From: Deltaproteobacteria bacterium
Lineage (GTDB): Bacteria; Desulfobacterota; Desulfobacteria; Desulfobacterales; Desulfosarcinaceae
Assembly: GCA_021824175.1 (NCBI GenBank)
Contig: JAKALP010000024.1
Span: forward strand, 1 to 64,000
Reading direction: 5' to 3'
DNA length: 64,000 nt
Below, in pieces: positions 16,592-24,429 of this stretch (its first letter is position 1; every line of letters starts with the position of its first letter). Position numbers and translations under genes: made by a program. The notes under the pieces are model-generated. The model was not told the DNA's origin. It saw nothing but the letters and a program-made list of their open reading frames with translations, and ran no database searches.

Positions 16592-17658
16592 AACCAGCCA
16601 GCGGTTATCTTGAAATCATGGAAAACGGGCGTGGGTTTCTGCGCAACATCGAGCTGAACCTGCAGCCCAAGCCAGGGGATACTTTTGTCCCGCTTTCCAT
16701 CATTGACCAGCTCAGACTGCGCGAAGGTTCATTCATTCAAGGCATATGCATTGATCCTGAAGGCCGGCACCGCAATCCGCGGCTGCAATCCATAGAAAGC
16801 ATCAACGGGCTGAGCATAGAGGCTTTCAACGAGACACCACCCATTCAAGAGCAGACCAGCATCAGCCCTTATCAGCGTTTTATTCTCACGACGGGTAAAA
16901 AGGATTTATTGGGCATGGCCTTGGATCGCATCGTGCCCATTGGACGAGGCCAACGCGGCCTGATCATCGCTCCGCCCAAGACTGGCAAGACAACGATTCT
17001 GAAACATATGGCCAACGCCATCACGGCCAATCATCCCGATGCCACGGTGTTTGTGCTGCTGGTGGATGAGCGCCCCGAAGAGGTCACCGACTTCAAACGG
17101 GGACTCAAAGGGGCGCAAGTACTTTCTTCTTCGGCCGACCAAAGTATCGCCCAGCACATGCGCATGGTGCGCCTGGCCATGAATACGGCTCTGCGCTGGG
17201 TGGAGACGGGCCGCGACGCGGTGGTTTTCATTGATTCGCTCACCCGCATGGCCCGGGCGTTTAATGTCGAAACCCAGAGTTTTGGCCGCACCATGAGCGG
17301 CGGATTGGGCGCCAATGCGCTTGAGATCCCAAGGCAGATTTTCGGCGCGGCCCGCAAATTGGAAGAAGGCGGCTCCATGACCATCATCGCCACCATCCTG
17401 ATAGACACCGGCAGCCGCATGGATGACATCATCTACCAGGAGTTCAAAGGCACCGGCAACATGGACCTGGTGCTCAACCGCGATTGCGCCGAGCAGCGCA
17501 TCTGGCCGGCCATCGATATCAAGCAATCCGGCACCCGCAAAGAAGAACTTCTCCTGGAGAAAAAGGAACATCAGGAGATCATCAAGATCCGCCGGGGCTT
17601 GGCACATCTTAATCCGGTCAATGCCATGGGCGCATTTCTAGAGTACTTGAACAAATAG
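16588..17658 (+). CDS. Transcription terminator Rho paralogue lacking the N-terminal helical domain
   Basis: This 356-residue protein is clearly Rho. The RNA-binding cold-shock-like domain starts at residue 6 (GYLEIMENGRGFLRN), Walker A is APPKTGKTT (128-136), Walker B VVFIDSLTR, and the Q- and R-loop regions follow (GSRMDDIIYQEFKGTGNM). Housekeeping Rho is about 415-420 residues and begins with a roughly 50-residue Rho_N helical domain, absent here. The start is GTG at 16588, overlapping the previous TGA. Rho is an RNA-dependent hexameric helicase that ends transcription. Sitting in one operon with a ParA suggests a specialised second Rho, but whether the genome has another Rho cannot be seen. 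Confidence 0.9.
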   Translation: MKPASGYLEIMENGRGFLRNIELNLQPKPGDTFVPLSIIDQLRLREGSFIQGICIDPEGRHRNPRLQSIESINGLSIEAFNETPPIQEQTSISPYQRFILTTGKKDLLGMALDRIVPIGRGQRGLIIAPPKTGKTTILKHMANAITANHPDATVFVLLVDERPEEVTDFKRGLKGAQVLSSSADQSIAQHMRMVRLAMNTALRWVETGRDAVVFIDSLTRMARAFNVETQSFGRTMSGGLGANALEIPRQIFGAARKLEEGGSMTIIATILIDTGSRMDDIIYQEFKGTGNMDLVLNRDCAEQRIWPAIDIKQSGTRKEELLLEKKEHQEIIKIRRGLAHLNPVNAMGAFLEYLNK

Positions 17659-17841
17659 AAAACTATACTATCCCCCACCGGTGCCATGAGCCAGTCCCCC
17701 GATTGGGCAGCGTTGAGACTCGCTGGGCATGGCCGCTCGCGCTCTGGAATAAAAGAGTGAATCCGCATCACCTCAGCGCTATTCCCAACAGTCGAAACGG
17801 ATATATACTCGATCTATTTTTTATAACGAAAACGCGGCGAG

Positions 17842-18681
17842 TTAAAAGGGAGCTTTTTCGTCCTCATCATCGTCGAACTCATCATCATCAAACTCAGCCA
17901 GCCCTTCGGCCATGACCAATGCTTCATGGGCCGCATCGGCAACGTCATCATCCTTGGACTCCAGAAGAGCACCGAGAATTTCCCCGGCATCCTCGGGGCG
18001 GATATTGGCAATGGCCTCGATGGCGGCAAGGCGCAAATTCTTCTCGGTCTTATCGGATCGCACCAGCTTGGCAATGTGATCCCAAGCCTCATCCACCTCC
18101 CAGTTGCCGGCGGCCACTACGGCTTGGTAGTGAATCAACTCATCGGTATTATTGAGCGACTCAATAATCTCTTCTTCGAAACCAGCAATGAATTGCATGC
18201 AAAATACGGCGGTCAGACGCCAATTATCCTTGACGCCGGCGTATGCTGATCGTACGGCTTCGTGATGCCACGACTGGGGTGCGCGAACCGAAGCTTCCAG
18301 AACCCTTCGGCGTACCAGCTCCGGCAATTCGTTCTTCGCGTAAAGCTCACGCAGTGATTGTTGTATTTGCCGGAATAGATTCTCCGATATCACCACATCA
18401 TCTTCATCTTCAAAACCCATCATGTCGGCATGTTCCAGGGCCGGCCCTAAAGATATGGCGGCCATGCCCCGCACATTATCTTTCTCCTGGTTATTTTTAA
18501 TGACACCCAGCAACGCCTCGGCCAGGGCATCGTTGATCACCGCGGGATCGCCGGCCAATTCCACGGCCAGCAAACGGTCCTGAGCATCAACGGCCCCCTT
18601 GCTCAAGATTTCAATCAACAGCTCGTCAGTATTCTCCGGCCACTCCCAGGGGGCGGTATCGCGCAAGGTCTTCAGATCCAT
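17842..18681 (-). CDS. HEAT-repeat protein with acidic tail
   Basis: This 279-residue soluble protein is built of alpha-helical pairs of HEAT/PBS type. They are most visible at residues 165-265 (YQAVVAAGNWEVDEAWDHIA, LRLAAIEAIANI, DAAHEALVMA), where Ala/Leu/Ile-rich helices alternate at about 33-residue spacing. It ends in an extremely acidic segment, EFDDDEFDDDEDEKAPF. HEAT-repeat proteins are scaffolds for protein binding; no enzymatic motif is present. It is convergent with the rho-like gene (183-base gap) and alone in its direction. Function unknown. Confidence 0.75.
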   Translation of the reverse strand: MDLKTLRDTAPWEWPENTDELLIEILSKGAVDAQDRLLAVELAGDPAVINDALAEALLGVIKNNQEKDNVRGMAAISLGPALEHADMMGFEDEDDVVISENLFRQIQQSLRELYAKNELPELVRRRVLEASVRAPQSWHHEAVRSAYAGVKDNWRLTAVFCMQFIAGFEEEIIESLNNTDELIHYQAVVAAGNWEVDEAWDHIAKLVRSDKTEKNLRLAAIEAIANIRPEDAGEILGALLESKDDDVADAAHEALVMAEGLAEFDDDEFDDDEDEKAPF

Positions 18682-18816
18682 CTGACTCCTCCCGTTCGAT
18701 TTGTCTTGCGTTGATTATTGTGCTGCCTGCATGGGGCCAACCGATTATTTCTACCGGCTGCTCATCGCATTAGAAGAAAAAATATAGGTGATTATTATTG
18801 ATTAATCAAGGAGATC

Positions 18817-18844
18817 TTCCCGGCGCTGTGAGCTGCGCCGGGAA
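18817..18844. terminator. Strong hairpin downstream of the FecR/DUF6600 gene
   Basis: A perfect 10-bp stem (TTCCCGGCGC with GCGCCGGGAA) has an 8-base loop. It sits between the end of the minus-strand FecR-like gene and the start of the HEAT gene. No clear U-tract follows on either strand, so termination activity is only likely. Confidence 0.45.
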
Positions 18845-18889
18845 AATGATAAGAAAGCTAATTGCAATGGCTATGCGATGGCAGCCGCA

Positions 18890-20989
18890 CTATCGCTGCC
18901 AAGATTGATGCCGCCCATTGCCAGAAGATCGTCCCGGCCACCCTGAACTTTCTCGGTGTTGCGTTCGGTCCGGCAAACGAGAAGATCTTGGCTGTGGCTG
19001 TTGGACCGCAACTTCCTCGGGTGAATTCTGGGGCCGGTAGGCAGGCTCCTTGGATCGAACTGGGAAATGTCCGCTTTGAACTCTGGACTGACCGCCGGTT
19101 TCTAGTGCAGGGAATTGTGGTGACGGTTGCCTCGGTGGATTGTTCTGATATCTTTCACCAGGTTGAAATCCATGACCGGAGCCGGATTGATCACCTTTGG
19201 GTCGGCGATCAATAGGGTTCCAATTGGGCCGCGTCGGCGCTGTTGGGTTCGAGGATGGAAACTGCGGCGCAGTCATCTGAGAGTTGGGCTGTCGCGCATC
19301 CTGCCTTGGACGAAAGGCCGGCGGCGAACCTGAGTTTGGTGCAGGCCTATGGTTATTCCCTTTCTCTCCTCCACTTGGCACCTGACCATGCTTGATATTG
19401 GGACGCTCGCCTTGACCAGGCGCATGAAAGGCCGGTGGCTGTTCATTTGGTGAAGGCCTGCGCGGGGGCCACGGTTGCGGTTGTTGCGGCAAGGGCGATC
19501 GCACGGATTCCTTATGGCCGAACCTGGAATTAATACTTGGGTAAGGCCTGACGGGCTGATGGGATGGACCAAAAGGAGACTCCCCAGGGCGCCTGAATTC
19601 ATTACCAAAGGGAGTTTGAGCGTGGGGGGCTTTATTGGCAAAGCCTCCCGGCGCGGGCCACGAAGCGTGCGGCGCCATTGGCATCGGCCGCAAGTTTCTG
19701 ACATCAGCATGAACCATATGGGGCTTGGCGATGGGGCCGCGACCAAAATAGTGCGGATCAGCGGTTACCACCGCATGTGGCCGGTGCATGTGATCATAGC
19801 TGTGGATCTGGCCAGCTTCAATAACAGTGTGGGAACTTACCACTGTGCGATTCACGCAATGTGGGCCGCCCCACCCTCCCCACCATGGCCGATGGATGAA
19901 GCCGGGCCTTCCCCACCATGGCACCAGCGGCTCGCCCCAGCCCAGTGCAACCCAGCCGACCGCCGGGCCGCTGAATCCGACGCTGACAGCCACGCTCACA
20001 CCGGGTTGACCGAAAAAGGCCACTAGGGCGGGGGCATAGACTGGACGCACCACTCGGGGGCCCGGTGCCCAACACCAGTAGCTATTCACATATACCCAGC
20101 GTCCATAATGATAAGGAGCCCAGCCCCAGGGGGCGGTATCCACCCAGGTCCATCCATAATAGGGATCGTGCATCCAGACACCCGTGCTGTAAGGGACCCA
20201 TCCAACGGCAACGCCGGCCGGACGCCAGACCGGACCATAGGCGGCCGTTACCATCCAGGTGCCATGTCGATCAAGATCGTTCACCCCATATACTTCACCG
20301 GGAACATAACGATTGCTCTTGGATGCCAAAAACTGATCGGTGCGGTCATAATTCCACTGATCCCATTCGTCCAGCGGTGGCGCGTTCCGCGAGTCTGCCT
20401 GAGAGAGCCCCCCTGATCCAATCACCAGCGATTCGTTCGGTCCGATGGATACGGGAGCCCCGCCTTCCATAGAAGCTGAAGCCCGGCCGTTGCGCCGGGA
20501 AATGAAATGGGTCTGTTTATCCTGGACCTCCAGGCGGTAATATCCTTCGGTATCCATGGTAAAGGTCGCCTGGGGCGTGTCCACCGCGATCATACGTCCC
20601 GGCTCCACGCCGCGCAGATCAAAAGAAACGGCGCCCGAATTCACTTTAAATTTTAGGAAATCAGGTTCTTGGCTTTCCAGGCTGAGTTGAGCTTCGCTGC
20701 CCCCTCGGACAAAGGCACGGGGCCCAATCTGGAGTTCCATATTGCCGTCCGGTCCAACGGCCAACTGGTCGCCGGGGGCCAGAGCGGTATTAATTTGAGC
20801 TTCGGCCCACTCTTCGGAGCCAGGTCGCCAGAATGACACTTGGCCGGCTACGAAACTCAAACGCGGCGGCGTCCTTCCAATGGCCTCCTGGTCATTATCA
20901 GAGTCATTCCGCGACTGAGCCAGGGCCAATTGCGCTACCGATATAGTGGCGAATATCATTAATAGTAAAATAGCCCTTATTGCCCTCAT
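18890..20989 (-). CDS. Secreted FecR-domain / DUF6600 protein with Pro/Gln-rich tail
   Basis: The 699-residue product has a Sec signal peptide (MRAIRAILLLMIFATISVAQ, cleavage after ALA-QS). A FecR-like beta domain covers about residues 40-175 (RLSFVAGQVSFWRPG, ALAPGDQL, ELQIGPRAFVRGG). A Trp/Tyr/Gly-rich DUF6600 region follows at about 200-390 (HGTWMVTAAYGPVWRP, YYGWTWVDTAPWGWAPYHYGRW). The last 300 residues are low-complexity Pro/His/Gln/Arg-rich. Such proteins are exported; the tail may bind wall polymer or other surface material, but no function is established. The start at 20987-20989 has GGAG upstream and begins directly with the signal peptide; the longer ORF adds 17 unrelated residues. 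Confidence 0.8.
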   Translation of the reverse strand: MRAIRAILLLMIFATISVAQLALAQSRNDSDNDQEAIGRTPPRLSFVAGQVSFWRPGSEEWAEAQINTALAPGDQLAVGPDGNMELQIGPRAFVRGGSEAQLSLESQEPDFLKFKVNSGAVSFDLRGVEPGRMIAVDTPQATFTMDTEGYYRLEVQDKQTHFISRRNGRASASMEGGAPVSIGPNESLVIGSGGLSQADSRNAPPLDEWDQWNYDRTDQFLASKSNRYVPGEVYGVNDLDRHGTWMVTAAYGPVWRPAGVAVGWVPYSTGVWMHDPYYGWTWVDTAPWGWAPYHYGRWVYVNSYWCWAPGPRVVRPVYAPALVAFFGQPGVSVAVSVGFSGPAVGWVALGWGEPLVPWWGRPGFIHRPWWGGWGGPHCVNRTVVSSHTVIEAGQIHSYDHMHRPHAVVTADPHYFGRGPIAKPHMVHADVRNLRPMPMAPHASWPAPGGFANKAPHAQTPFGNEFRRPGESPFGPSHQPVRPYPSINSRFGHKESVRSPLPQQPQPWPPRRPSPNEQPPAFHAPGQGERPNIKHGQVPSGGEKGNNHRPAPNSGSPPAFRPRQDARQPNSQMTAPQFPSSNPTAPTRPNWNPIDRRPKGDQSGSGHGFQPGERYQNNPPRQPSPQFPALETGGQSRVQSGHFPVRSKEPAYRPQNSPEEVAVQQPQPRSSRLPDRTQHRESSGWPGRSSGNGRHQSWQR

Positions 20990-21171
20990 ACCCCTATCTC
21001 CTCTCTCGAAACCCGGCATAGAACGGCGGTTTTCCAGCAACCTGCGTTACTTCCGAGTATTCATTTCCAAAATAACCATGGACCTGCTATATCTCCACAC
21101 CTGCTGGCTTGCTCATGAATCCAAGCTTAATTTGTCTGACGACCGGAAATTTAAAAAGTCTACACCAACCT

Positions 21172-21807
21172 ATGCTGCAGCTTTTCACCATTTTCACGAC
21201 CTCTTTTCTACTCGCGCTCTCCGGAGCCCTGATGCCGGGGCCATTGCTGACCATCACCATCAGTGAAAGCCCGCGCCGCGGAATGATCACCGGCCCCTTG
21301 TTGATTCTCGGCCATGGACTACTGGAACTTAGCCTAGTCACCGCCTTAATTTTGGGGCTGGCACCCATACTGAAAAAACCAGCGGTTTTCACCACAACGT
21401 CTCTGATCGGCGCCGTGGTATTGGCGTGGATGGCCTGGGGCATGTTCAAGGCCCTGCCGGATATGACACTGCGGGCCATTAAACGTCAAGCCATTGAGCG
21501 AAATCTTGTGGCGGCCGGGGTATTATTGAGCCTGGCAAACCCTTACTGGGCCATCTGGTGGGTCACCATTGGCCTGGGGTATATTACCCATAGTATTTCT
21601 TTCGGTATCTGGGGAATTTTCTTCTTCTTTAGCGGACATCTGCTGGCAGACTTGGCTTGGTATTCAAGTGTCTCCACGGCCATCTGGAAAGGTCGAAGCT
21701 ACATTAGCGACAGAGCCTATCGCTGGTTGGTGGGCGGCTGTGCCGTTTTTCTGCTTGGATTTGCGCTATTCTTCGCCCTTTCGGGGTTACACGCCTTAGC
21801 GATCTGA
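21172..21807 (+). CDS. LysE/RhtB-family exporter
   Basis: This 211-residue membrane protein has about six helices and the family N-terminal signature SGALMPGPLLTITISESPRRG, followed by GPLLILGHGLLEL. LysE-type proteins export amino acids or other small metabolites, driven by the proton gradient; the substrate here is unknown. I chose the ATG at 21172 (MLQLFTIFTTSF) because it places the first helix at the N-terminus. An ATG at 21115 is also in frame, and neither has a strong ribosome site. It stands alone, divergent from the FecR gene. Confidence 0.85.
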   Translation: MLQLFTIFTTSFLLALSGALMPGPLLTITISESPRRGMITGPLLILGHGLLELSLVTALILGLAPILKKPAVFTTTSLIGAVVLAWMAWGMFKALPDMTLRAIKRQAIERNLVAAGVLLSLANPYWAIWWVTIGLGYITHSISFGIWGIFFFFSGHLLADLAWYSSVSTAIWKGRSYISDRAYRWLVGGCAVFLLGFALFFALSGLHALAI

Positions 21808-21878
21808 ACACCAAGGCAAAACCCCTGCTTCAATTTTGCAGCTCGCCGCTGAATAGCGGGTTCGGGGAGAATTACTAA

Positions 21879-21914
21879 AAGCAAAAAGCTCTCTGCCCCG
21901 AAAGGCAGAGAGCT
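21879..21914 (-). terminator. Intrinsic terminator of the AbfD-like gene
   Basis: An 11-bp perfect stem (AGCTCTCTGCC with GGCAGAGAGCT, five-base loop) is followed on the minus strand by TTTTTGCTTTT. It lies 33 bases past the stop codon of the minus-strand dehydratase gene and may serve the LysE gene from the other side. Confidence 0.85.
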
Positions 21915-21947
21915 CCTTGCTATCAATGATTATATCCGATTTCTTTC

Positions 21948-23456
21948 CTACTTTGCTTCCTTCTTCGGCTTTGGCGCTAAAGCTTCCCGATCCCCGCCAC
22001 TCATGCCGGCGATATAACGCACCAGCTTTTTTCGCGACTCAATGTCATATTGGGAAGTAATGGCGATCTGCTCCATGATGGGCGATCCGCCGCCGTGGTA
22101 TCCGCCCACGCTGTGAATGCCACCTTTGGCTGAGCAGAGCACATCACCCAGATAGCGCCAAAATTGGGCTTGATCCTCCACCGGCATTTCTGGGTTGCGT
22201 TTGGTGTACTTTAGTAGAAGATCCTTGGTTTCAGGATTGAGGAAATCCCGTTCATGGGGGAAAGTGGCCACCACACCGCCGGCGATATCACACAGAATTT
22301 CTGCTTCCCGGAAAACCGCTTCACCCGATAGACAGCGGCCCACGTTGCAGTAAATGGAGTGAGGGATGTATGAACCCGGTCCATAGGGGACAAGGCCCTT
22401 GCCCGGCATGAACAAGCGGGGGCCACCCAGATCGGATGCAGTGTAGCCGGCTGCATAGCCCAGCTCGGTGACCATGATCAGCTCAGCCAGCTTCTCGCGC
22501 ACATGGGAAGCTTTATGGACATTGTTGACTTCGGCAGCGAGGGCAGCAGCGCCCATAATGACATCGCCGATGGCGGGTTTACATCCCGAATAGGAGTGGC
22601 GGTGGAATAAGGCGAAGAGCAGCGCATTGATGCCGCCATGCTGATGTTCGCCAGCTAAAAAGACCCGATCCCAAGGTACAAAGCAGTTTTCAAAAATCAT
22701 GTATGAGTCGGTGGAGGCCGGCATCCAGCCACGTTTGAAATGCTCACGCTCCCTGAAGCGATGGATGGTGACGACCTGTTTGAGCCCATCCCAGTCGCCG
22801 GGCACGGCAAAGGCCACGGCATAATTCTTGTCTTCGGGGCGCATGGCACGAGTGGGCACGACCAATACTTCATCTGCCACCGAAGCCTCTGAAATATGGA
22901 GTTTGCACCCCTCCACGACAATACCGTCCTTGAGCCGTTCTTTGATGTAAACATAGGAACCAGGGTTTGGCTGGTCCGACGGCCGAAGCATGCGATCGCC
23001 TTTGACATCGGTCTGGGCGCAGCAGCCGATCAGATCTTCGGTCTGAAAACGGGTCAGCCATTTTTTGAAGTTTTCATGATACCGGGTATCCCCTTTGTTG
23101 GATTTGTCCGCTTCATAGGAGACATTGTAGATGGCATTAACCGCATCCACGCCCATGCAGCGCTGAATACAGCCGCCCACCTTCTGGCAGAGCATGCGGG
23201 TCATATCCTGCTTCTTATGCAGATCTTCCTTGTTCTGATGAATATGGGTAAAACGGTTGATGCGCTGGCCAGTTAAATGGGAGATGGCGGTCATTAATTC
23301 CTGATTTTCGGGTTTAGCTGCCTCCTCATAAGTGGTGCCGATGTTGTTGATGCAGGCCATTTGTAATTCATCGGCACGGTCGATCAACTGCCCATTGAAG
23401 TAAACGTTGCGTTTCATCTTGGACAACCCGGCAATATAATCCTGTTTCGTTCTCAT
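21948..23456 (-). CDS. abfD: 4-hydroxybutyryl-CoA dehydratase / vinylacetyl-CoA isomerase family (AbfD-like)
   Basis: This 502-residue flavoprotein is of the 4-hydroxyphenylacetate-3-hydroxylase fold. The ligands of the unusual [4Fe-4S] cluster are in place: Cys96 and Cys100 (GGCIQRCMG), His285 and Cys292 (FHRHSYSGCK, spacing +7), next to Lys293. Enzymes with this set dehydrate 4-hydroxybutyryl-CoA to crotonyl-CoA by a ketyl-radical mechanism in 4-aminobutyrate or succinate fermentation and some CO2-fixation cycles. Length is normal. AAGGAG precedes the ATG. It stands alone with its own terminator; no CoA-transferase or 4-hydroxybutyrate dehydrogenase gene is nearby, so the exact substrate remains open. 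Confidence 0.88.
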   Translation of the reverse strand: MRTKQDYIAGLSKMKRNVYFNGQLIDRADELQMACINNIGTTYEEAAKPENQELMTAISHLTGQRINRFTHIHQNKEDLHKKQDMTRMLCQKVGGCIQRCMGVDAVNAIYNVSYEADKSNKGDTRYHENFKKWLTRFQTEDLIGCCAQTDVKGDRMLRPSDQPNPGSYVYIKERLKDGIVVEGCKLHISEASVADEVLVVPTRAMRPEDKNYAVAFAVPGDWDGLKQVVTIHRFREREHFKRGWMPASTDSYMIFENCFVPWDRVFLAGEHQHGGINALLFALFHRHSYSGCKPAIGDVIMGAAALAAEVNNVHKASHVREKLAELIMVTELGYAAGYTASDLGGPRLFMPGKGLVPYGPGSYIPHSIYCNVGRCLSGEAVFREAEILCDIAGGVVATFPHERDFLNPETKDLLLKYTKRNPEMPVEDQAQFWRYLGDVLCSAKGGIHSVGGYHGGGSPIMEQIAITSQYDIESRKKLVRYIAGMSGGDREALAPKPKKEAK

Positions 23457-23482
23457 TGTGTCTCCTTATTTATTCAACATTA

Positions 23483-23504
23483 TAGGATCAAGTAATCGAT
23501 CCTA
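23483..23504. promoter_or_regulatory. Operator-like palindrome upstream of abfD
   Basis: TAGGATC and GATCCTA, seven-base arms with an eight-base spacer, lie 27-48 bases upstream of the abfD start codon, where a repressor or activator would act. This is inferred from position and symmetry only. Confidence 0.4.
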
Positions 23505-23573
23505 CCTTCCCTGGAGGGGCAACAAACCATATTGCTTGTATGCTCTTTGAATAAAGGTCGTCAACGGTTTTAT

Positions 23574-23594
23574 GAACAAATTGCGCTTTTGTTC
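23574..23594. promoter_or_regulatory. Second operator-like palindrome upstream of abfD
   Basis: GAACAAA and TTTGTTC, seven-base arms, surround TTGCGCT. With the nearby TGCGCAC repeats it may form an activator binding array. No regulator is encoded next to it. Confidence 0.35.
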
Positions 23595-23830
23595 AAAAAC
23601 GCAAAAATTGTCTGCGCACTTCCCAAAATTGCGCACTCAAACCGCCTTAAAGCGATGGACCCTCCCCGTACAATCGAGTTGGACTATAAAATAAAATAAA
23701 TAATAACAGAATATTATTAATATTTTAGAAAAATACCCCCCATGACATATCATGAGGCACAAACCGTGCATGCGTATTTTCAAAATGCCCGTAAAAGGCG
23801 TTATAAAAAAAAGACAAAGGCCCCCCCTTT

Positions 23831-24235
23831 ATGAAAATTAGATTATTTTGGTTACTCCTTTTCGTGCTTTTCGCCTTTCCAGCCATAGGCATCTGCGCGG
23901 ATGTCACCTTGGCGTGGGATCCTGTCAATGAGGCGGATCATTATCGGATCTATCCCCGTGAAGCCGGGGAATCTTATGACTACCAGAACGATTACGAAAC
24001 ATCCCAGACAAACCAGTATACCCTGACCGGTTTTGATCAATCCAAAACCTACTACTTTGTTGTACGAGCCATGGATGCGAACGGGAACCAAAGCAGCGAT
24101 TCCAATGAGGTATGCTGGGACCCCAGCGGCACCGGGAAATGTGCTCAAGGGGTGAATTACTCTTTGGGTGGCGGTGGCTCCGCCAGTAGTGGCGGCGCCG
24201 GCGGCTGTTTCCTTTCCACCTTTTTCGGCGATTGA
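23831..24235 (+). CDS. Secreted fibronectin type III domain protein with Gly-rich Cys tail
   Basis: The 134-residue product has a signal peptide (residues 1-22, ending AIGICA). A single fibronectin III domain follows at about 23-95, with VTLAWDPVNEADHYRIY and YYFVVRAMDANGNQSSDSNEV. A Gly/Ser-rich tail ends GGAGGCFLSTFFGD. The tail resembles the GGCFIATAAFG-type C-terminal motif seen in exported proteins of deltaproteobacteria, but here the usual following hydrophobic helix is missing. It is probably exported and surface-associated. It has its own terminator downstream. Confidence 0.75.
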   Translation: MKIRLFWLLLFVLFAFPAIGICADVTLAWDPVNEADHYRIYPREAGESYDYQNDYETSQTNQYTLTGFDQSKTYYFVVRAMDANGNQSSDSNEVCWDPSGTGKCAQGVNYSLGGGGSASSGGAGGCFLSTFFGD

Positions 24236-24276
24236 TTGAGGATAGCGTAAGATCATTTGAGACTTTGAATTTTCAG

Positions 24277-24311
24277 CGCCCTAAACCGACCAGCGGAGTA
24301 GGGCGTTTTTA
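24277..24311 (+). terminator. Intrinsic terminator of the fibronectin-domain gene
   Basis: The stem CGCCCTA/TAGGGCG, with a 15-base loop, is followed by TTTTTA. It begins 42 bases past the stop codon. Confidence 0.75.
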
Positions 24312-24429
24312 ATTCCAATTCTTATAATTCTATCCAGCATTTACGTCTTTGTGTGAAGGAGGTTTGTCACCCTTCCCTGTTTTACAAAGCATCTCAAAAT
24401 AGGAACGCTTATCCCCGGGAGAGATAACG

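Larger units (their letters stand above)
23457..23830. other. AT-rich divergent regulatory region upstream of abfD and the fibronectin gene
   Basis: This 374-base gap has no gene. It contains two operator-like palindromes (annotated separately), two spaced TGCGCAC words near 23613 and 23630, and a very AT-rich run (23687-23735, poly-A/T) that is a likely promoter or UP-element area for the plus-strand gene. Confidence 0.5.
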
